Below, piece by piece: positions 57,424 to 64,000 of a DNA stretch of 64,000 nt. Source of the stretch: Cryptomeria japonica (taxonomy: Eukaryota; Streptophyta; Pinopsida; Cupressales; Cupressaceae); the NCBI RefSeq assembly GCF_030272615.1, contig NC_081414.1, positions 50,311,136-50,375,135 on the forward strand. Reading direction: 5' to 3'. Numbering within the stretch: position 1 is the first letter of the stretch; every line of letters begins with the position of its first letter. Made by a program: the position numbers and the translations under genes. Under the pieces are notes generated by a model, which saw only the letters and a program-made list of their open reading frames with translations, was not told where the DNA came from and did no database searches.

Positions 57424-59800
57424 TTACATAGTATTAATAGCTGCAAAGGCTGGGGACAAGAGGTTCATCATTTCCATGAGAATTGGGTGTCGGATGGGTA
57501 GAGGTTCTGCGACTGTGGCCACATCTTTTTTCCTCTTCGCACGCTTCGCTACCTTTTCAGCTTTCATCCTCTCCTTCTCAAGCTTTGCTTCTGCATCTTT
57601 CTTTTCCTTATCGTATCTTTGAATGAACTTGTCTTGGGAATCCTGCAATTATTTGGCCTATTTTTCAACCCTCATATCCTCCTTTTCTATCACTTCTGCT
57701 TCATGTTGTGCCTTCCTCTATCTCATTTGTTTTTTCTTTCATTCTACCAATTCCTCATATCTTTTCCTTTCAGCCTCTTTATCCTTTTCCCTTTGAATGT
57801 TCATTAGATGTCAAGATATGCGACTGGATAATAAGACGTAGCACCCCTTTCCTACCTCCACGTGAAGATTGATTCATTCTCTACACTGGAAGTCTTAAGA
57901 ATTTGTTGATTTGCCTTGGCACTTGCTACCCATCCTCTTGCGTGCATGGTGCAAAGTCAGGTTCGTCTTCACAATCAACACCATCTTACTGCTCCCAGTT
58001 GACTGCATTGGTGAAGTAATGTATCACATATGTTGGATCAATTTCTGACAGACTTGGCATGGAAAGGGTTACATCATCACAGTTGGCTACTTCTTGGGTC
58101 CACTCTGGTATGTCAGCTTGTGTTGTCAAAGACATGCCTGCTGATGTACTTTCAAAACCCTCATTTGGCTGGCTGGTTTGTGGGGGCAGAACTGCTTCGA
58201 TAGTTTGTGGTGTCAAACTTGTACCCTCAACCATTTCTTGTGTTCCTCTATGGTGCTCTATAAAATCTTGAATGTCTTCCTCATTATAACCAGCCAACCT
58301 CAAGCAAGCTTTCGTTGCCATATACTCTGGTTCTTCATCCCTTGAAGCAGCATCATGTTCTGTTCCAACAGTTGGTTGTATATCAACTGCAACCTCAAAT
58401 GCCTCACTTGCTCTCATATCATTCTGTAATGTGTTTCAGTTAAGTGAACAAATCCCTATCCTACGGAAGCCACTTATTATATTAGTCGGTGTCAATGCTT
58501 GGGCAAAGGCCTTGCTTGCAAGAGTTGCCAAATATTCCCTTCCAATTTCAATTTGTGGGAACTTTGACATCCATATACTCCTCTGATGTTTGAAATCATT
58601 CTTGAAAGGTGAGAAAATAGAGACATCAAGTGGCTGCAGTTTGTGGCTTGTATGAGTCGGAAGGGTTACCAAATCTATACCTATCAACCTTGCTTCTTCA
58701 ATTGTCTTGAAGGCTACATGGATGCCATGACCGTCGAAGATCACTAGGGCCCTTTGTGAGGGTGAAACTCCACTAGGGACTAAACGTGCAAAATGTTCCA
58801 ACCAATTTAAGAGCAACTCCTTTGTCATCCATGCATGTTCTTGGACTGCCATGCATGCTCTTGGCTTGTAGTTTGTAATGTAGTTTCGGATATGCCTCTT
58901 AGATTTGAACAAATAAAATCCAGGAATTTTGAAACCACATGCACTAACAGTGCCAAAATAGTGATCCACTCTCTACTCTTCAAAATTAGGTGCGGTACAC
59001 ACCTCTGGCCCAATTTGGCTATCACTCTCATTCCACAATTCCTCCCAACTTGCACACCAATCTCGTCACAATTTCAAATCTGAATGCTACCATAGTGACT
59101 GAGGTTGTACATTACCTCCAAGTTATCATAGAAAGATGCAACAATAGAAGGTTGAAGCATAATAGCCCTATCGGAGTCCACTCCTTCTGTTGTTCTCATC
59201 GTTAGATCAGGGTGCCTTTGTCTAAAACCTGCCCACCATGGCCTCCCTGGCATCCCATTTTTGAATAGATTAGGCCTATTCTTGGTAATTTGGGCAGCAA
59301 CTGATTGAAGTTGACTGATTTGGAGACCATGACCAATTTTAACCATGTCTTTGCACCATTGGACAACTTCATCCTCCTCCTCTGCTGATAAAAATGGTGT
59401 GTGGACCCCTCACAGTCGTGGTTGTGGTTCCCACCAGCCATGCCCTGAAAGAGGCAATGGGGATACCATACTTGATTAATGTGCCTCTAAGAGACATGTG
59501 CTTGTCTTATATGCATGATATTGCCTCTTTCATGTCATATATGCTTCATTTTGGTTTGGGAGCCTTTGAGGCCACCTGTACTTGTGGTGTTTCTGGAATA
59601 GGATTACAATTTGTAGTAGGATGGTCATGTACAACAACAGTTTCCACATCAATTGCATTGTTAGGTGAATGGTCATCTACAGCATGAGTCACTAGGTCTT
59701 CATTTTGGACAAAACTATCTTCATTAGGGAAGTGCACCCCACGAGTGACTTTAACTGTTCGACATCTAATAGACCCGTTTCCCTTTCTACCTCGTGCCAT
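57424..59800 (-). pseudogene. Pogo/jerky-like DDE transposase, decayed
   Basis: Minus-strand remnant starting MARGRKGNGSIRC at 59800. In order: a Psq-type helix-turn-helix (KEAISCI, KHMSLRGTLIKYGIP; near 59500), a CENP-B-type DNA-binding region (59346-59074, ITKNRPNLFKNGMPGRPWW), then the DDE_1 core: NCDEIG (first Asp, near 59070), FDGHGIHV (second Asp) and LPTHTSHKLQPLDVSIFSPF (58969-58436), ending GFRRIGICSLN. A further acidic segment lies at 58417-57986 and a Lys/Glu-rich coiled-coil segment at 57648-57424. Stops (for example where IWNCDE is expected, near 59075) and a frameshift near 58960 inactivate it. Terminal inverted repeats were not found. Confidence 0.8.
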
Positions 59801-59838
59801 TATGTTCAGTGAACCTGCAACGATAAGGTACCCACAAT

Positions 59839-60395
59839 AAAATGCTACCATGTGTGCTTGTATAAATATATATACAGAGAGACATATCATTGAAATAAAA
59901 CCCTCAATGCCATTGAGATAAATGATGAAAAACAAATCTATTTCTATAAATCATCATTGAACATCATTGAACAAAATAAAATGGTACTTTGTCTCTATTT
60001 TTGTATGCATGATAATATAGACAATAACCATATAGGTAGAGAACTCAAAATTCGCCATACAGGAGTTCAGTATGTAACTGTGATATGATTGAAAACTAGA
60101 TATTGTTGATATTCTATTAGATAGCGAACAATTACATCATTGAACATCTTTCAATAAAAAAAAAATGCTACCGTATAAATATATATACAAAGACAAATCA
60201 TTAAAATGAAACCCTCAATACCATTGAGATAAATGATGAAAAACAAATCCATTTCTGTAACTCATCATTTAACATATTTGAACAAAAAAAAATGGTACTG
60301 TGTGTCTATTCCTATATGCATGATAATATAGACAATAACCATATAGCCAGAGAACTCAAAAAAGCCATGCAGGAGTTCAATATGTAACTGTGATG
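59839..60395. repeat. ~310-bp tandem duplication
   Basis: Two diverged copies, about 59839-60090 and 60158-60395, share ACCCTCAATRCCATTGAGAT, GATGATAATATAGACAATAA and GTAACTGTGAT at an offset of about 310 bp. It lies upstream of the transposase remnant. No coding content. Confidence 0.75.
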
Positions 60396-60416
60396 TGTGT
60401 GTGTATATATATATAT

Positions 60417-62270
60417 TGATGCTCTGCAAAAAGGATTAGAAAATCTGTTTGATGGCAACACACACAAGAGCACAAGAAACAAACGTTAGTGTTAGCAACA
60501 AAAGATTATCCTAAACAAGCATATCAAGAGAGATATTAAGCATGAAATAGAAAGCATACAAACATAGAATAGATAAACTATACTCCTCCAAATGCTAATC
60601 AAGATGCTCATAGTTGTTGCTCCCTTGTTCCTCTCCTCTCCAAGTCCCAAATGAGTGTAGCTCTCAGCTTTTAGCACTAGCCATGGATGCCATATGGAGA
60701 TTCAAGATGGTTGAATATGATAAGCAAATCCTATGCAAGTGTAGATAGTGATGCCATGAGAAAGCTCTATGCTAATGCCAGTATAACAACAATACTCTAA
60801 TGCTTCTCTCTTTTGCTTGAGGAGAAGGGTTCTATTTATAGAAGAAATGGGGAAATGAAGGGTTAAGATTGAGCAATCTTAACAAGGGTTAGGATTGAAA
60901 GTTGGGGATCCATGTGCACAATTGGCACCAATAAAATGGTGACAAGTGTCAACATAGGATTGGGTTGAGAGAAGAGGTTGGAGGCATTAAAGGCCTGAGA
61001 AGACCTCATGGTTATCTAGAGGCTAAGGGTCAAGTCCAAATTAAGATTACCCACTGGATTAAGAGTTAATCCAAGGATAAACCTTTGTGCAAATGTTTAA
61101 GAGATAATCATGGTCAAAGCATTAATGGCCTGATGAGATCTTTGGGTTGGGTAGAGGTTGAGTCAAAACAAATGTTTTAACCATGTGGGAGGGTTTGAGG
61201 TAACCATTAATGGTTATTGGAGACTTTGGGGATTAAGTGGTTGAAGGTTGAAAGCCTTCAATGGTTATCAAAGACTTTGAGCCATTTAGTGGTTGAAGGT
61301 TGAAATCCTTTAATGGTTATCAAAGACTTTGAGGGTTTGAGAAGTGACTTCCCTTTTGCTTAGGAATGTGACAAAGTTTAGAGAAGGGGTTAGGTTATTT
61401 AGAAGTGATTAGAAAATTCTAGAAGGGGTTTAGGCATGCAAGTGGATTTTGTAGGAAAATGCAAGTGGGAGAAATTTTGGTATTTTCAATTAAAATAAAA
61501 TCATTTATTTCAATTAAATGGTGTAATTTGCATTTGGATAAATATTCAAATAAATATTAATTTATTTAAATGAGAAAAAGGAAGATAAAGCATTAAAATG
61601 CTTGAAGACTTTGAGGGAAACCATTAAAGGCTTGAAGACTTTAAGGGAAGCAATTAAAGTCTTAAGAAGACTTTAAGGGAAGCCATTAAAGGCTTAAGAA
61701 GACTATAGAAGGAAGCCATCAAGTTTGAAAACTTTAAAGCCATCAAGTTTTGAAGACTTTAAGGGAAACCATTAAAGGTTTCAAGTGGGTGAGGATAAAT
61801 AGGATTTTAAATAAATAATTTATTTAAAATAGTTGTGCAACTTGCATTTGTAGGAAAATGCAAGTGGGTGAGGATAAATAGGATTTTAAATAAATAATTT
61901 ATTTAAAATAGTTGTGCAACTTGCATTTGTAGGAAAATGCAAGTGGGTAGAGGATAAAGGTGATTTAAATAAATGTTAATTTATTTAAATGTGAGATGTG
62001 GGATTTTGGGGGATTTAAATAAATATTAATTTATTTAAATGTGAGAGAATATTTAATTAAATAAATATGATTTATTTATTTAATTAATGGTCTGAATTTG
62101 GTTAAGTGAATTACATCAAATAAATTGAATAATTTATTTAATTAATAGGAGAAGAGGGTTAAGATGAATTAATTAAATATATTAATTTAATTAATTATTG
62201 ATTGATGGTTAAATAATCAAATAAATACTAAATATTCATTTAATTAAGTGGACAGATTTATATGACTACA
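60417..62270 (-). mobile_element. 3' LTR of family D element
   Basis: 1,854 bp, from TGATGCTCTGC to GACTACA. Minus-strand TATAAATAGA at 60831-60840. Hairpin motifs lie at 61848-61948, a 62-bp-type repeat at 61596-61780, and AT palindromes at 61540-62250. The left edge is set by TG and by comparison only. Confidence 0.75.
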
Positions 62271-62440
62271 TTTGCCCCTCTTTGAGACGGTGTGGTTTAT
62301 CGCGTCGTTTCAAAGAAAGAAAAATAGGTGTGAATAAATGCCCCATAAAATGTAAATTTAATGGGTGGTATGCCCCCTCGAGAGATGGGCCGAATTTTTA
62401 TTTTTATTTTTATTTTTTGAAAAATCGAGCGGTCTCTCGA
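62271..62440 (-). promoter_or_regulatory. Family D PPT and conserved hairpins
   Basis: The minus strand has AAAGAGGGGCAAA next to the LTR. Bases 62280-62315 form a 36-nt hairpin with 15 of 15 pairs (four G-T), including changes that compensate relative to A1. TCGAGAGA (62378-62385) pairs with TCTCTCGA (62433-62440). Confidence 0.7.
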
Positions 62441-64000
62441 AAAAGAATGAAAAGTGGAGGGGATGTAGAATAGAATAAATTAGAACTAATGATGAAATAA
62501 TGGGAGAAAATGGAGTGAATATGAAGAAACAACAAGCCAGCGAGTACCCTGAGGTCATGCAAGAGATACATAGCAGATGTAGTGTGGGGTTTGGATTGAT
62601 GCTATACAATTGATCAAAATTGGTTGGACAATCTGGTGCAATCGGTTTAATTGCCCCAGTCAAGTCAAAGCGTGACAGTTGATGTCAGTTGGTCGCTTGG
62701 ACATGATAAAGTCTGAGTAAGTGAATCAAAGTGACCTGATGTGACTTAGACAATTGATATAATTGCCCGATGAAGTCAAGGTATATGAAGCAAAACACTC
62801 GTTGAGACGTAGACAATTGATGTAATTGTCTGTTGGATTGTGTTTGATTGGTTGATCAATTGATAGGTTGTGCGTGTGATGGATGGTTGTGGGGAATCAT
62901 GGCAGCCCCGTTGAGACTAGGTCATTATGATAAATGCCTGTTGTAGTCTAAGTTTGCCATAATCGATTACTTGTTGAGACCCGAAGATACTTGATCAAAG
63001 TATCTGTTGATAGTCTAGGTGTGTGGGAGTCGATGTATCTGTGTAGACAGAGTAACTGGCTTAATTTTTTTGGATGAGTGAGGATGGGAAGCGATGAAGG
63101 GATTAGGATGATGTTGATGATCAAGATAGGGAGGGTGAGGGGGGATTTGATGTTAGATAGAAGATATGGAGGACTAGGACCGAGTCCTATGGAAGAAGAT
63201 GAGTAAAATAGAGTATGCATTATTATGACTATGTATGCATGATATGCAGCTATTATGAATGTATGGATGGGTGGAATGCAATGAAATGCAATATATACAG
63301 ATGAGATGGAATGACGATCCATGGTGCTTTATTTTTCATCATTGAGCTTTAAAATGTTGTAAGAAAATACAAGCAACTTGACATATAGATTCAAGATGAC
63401 CAGAGTATTTCTTACATGGATTTTGATATAGCAAGTTAATACAAGCAACTTGATATAATGGATCAAGTTGACCTGAGTATTGCTTGCAGAATAGGCAAGG
63501 ATTATCTCCTTTCATGCATGACTTGGATCGTCCTCCTTGATCTTAGGCTGATCATATCTTGAGACAAGTGCATACCGTAATAAGAGATAAAACCTTTATC
63601 CAGTTTGGATGAGGTAGGAGGAACCAAAGAAAGAGAATTGTACCTGCAAACAAACAATATATACATAAAGAATAAAGAATATGGATCCTTGGTAATGGTT
63701 CATGCTCATATGGTTGAGGTATACGCTGTAGTCAGCAAGCCGTAGTGATCTATGACTACATTTTGCATATGATCACGTAACTTAGTGAACTTCCCACGTA
63801 GACACCATTAGTACATGCCCCAGAACTTCATCGGAAATAATGCGCAAACGATACAAAACAATGCTGCAAGATCCTGATACAGATAAACGAACGATTGTAC
63901 TCACAAATCAACCAAGTATTTGATAGCTTAACATAATTTTCTTGTCAAAGAAAATGTCACTTTTGTCTTTGTTTTGGTAAGGAAGGATGCATCCTTGTTG
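62441..64000 (-). other. Family D 3' internal region without PMD gene
   Basis: No coding domain found. Bases 62640-62850 repeat a GACAATTGATNTAATTG theme. Bases 63190-63320 are ATG/GCAT-rich like A1. Bases 63337-63600 carry the CATCATTGAGCTT landmark and a direct repeat of ATACAAGCAACTTGA (63367 and 63439). The PMD gene found here in family A is absent. Confidence 0.45.

Larger units (their letters stand above)
60417..64000 (-). mobile_element. Family D LTR element, 3' end, runs off window
   Basis: Minus-strand element with its 3' LTR at 60417-62270 and internal sequence from 62271 to beyond the window. The LTR matches 1-1786. PPT, hairpins and the CATCATTGAGCTT landmark (63337) follow the same plan as families A and C, so it is probably also a Tat-type gypsy element. 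No coding domain is reached inside the window. Confidence 0.8.

Noticed and set aside
62358-62663. Minus-strand frame in the D internal region
   Set aside because: Crosses the conserved hairpin and a T-tract and has no counterpart in A or C.

Overview
The window looks like intergenic DNA of a large plant genome, most likely a gymnosperm or similar repeat-rich seed plant. It is AT-rich, has almost no host coding sequence, and is built from LTR retrotransposons nested inside one another. No host gene was recognised with confidence. Four retrotransposon families are visible, named A to D here.

Layout. Bases 1-1786 are most of an LTR of family D, inserted into the left LTR of a family C element that spans 1787-36297 on the minus strand. 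Family C is an old Ty3/gypsy element of the Tat type. It was split twice: by element B (9029-15916, TSD GTATT) inside the gag/protease region, and by element A1 (16631-32766, TSD ACCAC) inside gag. Bases 36298-38539 are unassigned. Bases 38540-39694 are a 123-bp tandem repeat. Element A2 (39695-55856, plus strand, TSD CAGTG) is inserted in that array, which resumes at 55857. A decayed pogo/jerky-like DNA transposase lies at 57424-59800 on the minus strand. Another family D element begins at 60417 (3' LTR 60417-62270) and runs off the right end.

Family A is the most interesting part. A1 and A2 are two complete ~16.1-kb copies in opposite orientation. Each has 5' LTR, PBS, a 2.2-kb leader, and a single gag-protease-RT-RNaseH-second RNaseH-integrase reading frame. 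A long 3' region follows, carrying a second gene on the opposite strand that encodes a plant mobile domain (PMD) protein, then PPT and 3' LTR. The PMD gene has its own TATA box, a 22-codon first exon and a phase-0 intron of about 0.8 kb. It is transcribed toward pol. A1 is young (LTRs differ at only about five positions) and its 2,500-codon gag-pol frame is broken by only two nonsense codons. A2 carries more than a dozen breaks.

The unexplained structure is non-coding. Short motifs of the type (G/A)CGTCTGTG recur every ~20 bp (alternating 19 and 21). They occur in two arrays in the gag leader and one in the PMD intron of both copies, always in the sense orientation of the gene they precede: 67 units in six arrays. 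The PMD intron also holds a row of small hairpins with a constant loop and co-varying stems. A 36-nt hairpin next to the PPT is conserved with compensatory changes in families A, C and D. Together these suggest an element-encoded regulatory circuit linking the antisense PMD gene to the gag promoter/leader; that link is inference. Element B is a pol-less LTR element (initiator-Met PBS) carrying a gag zinc-knuckle remnant and a long unknown coiled-coil protein.
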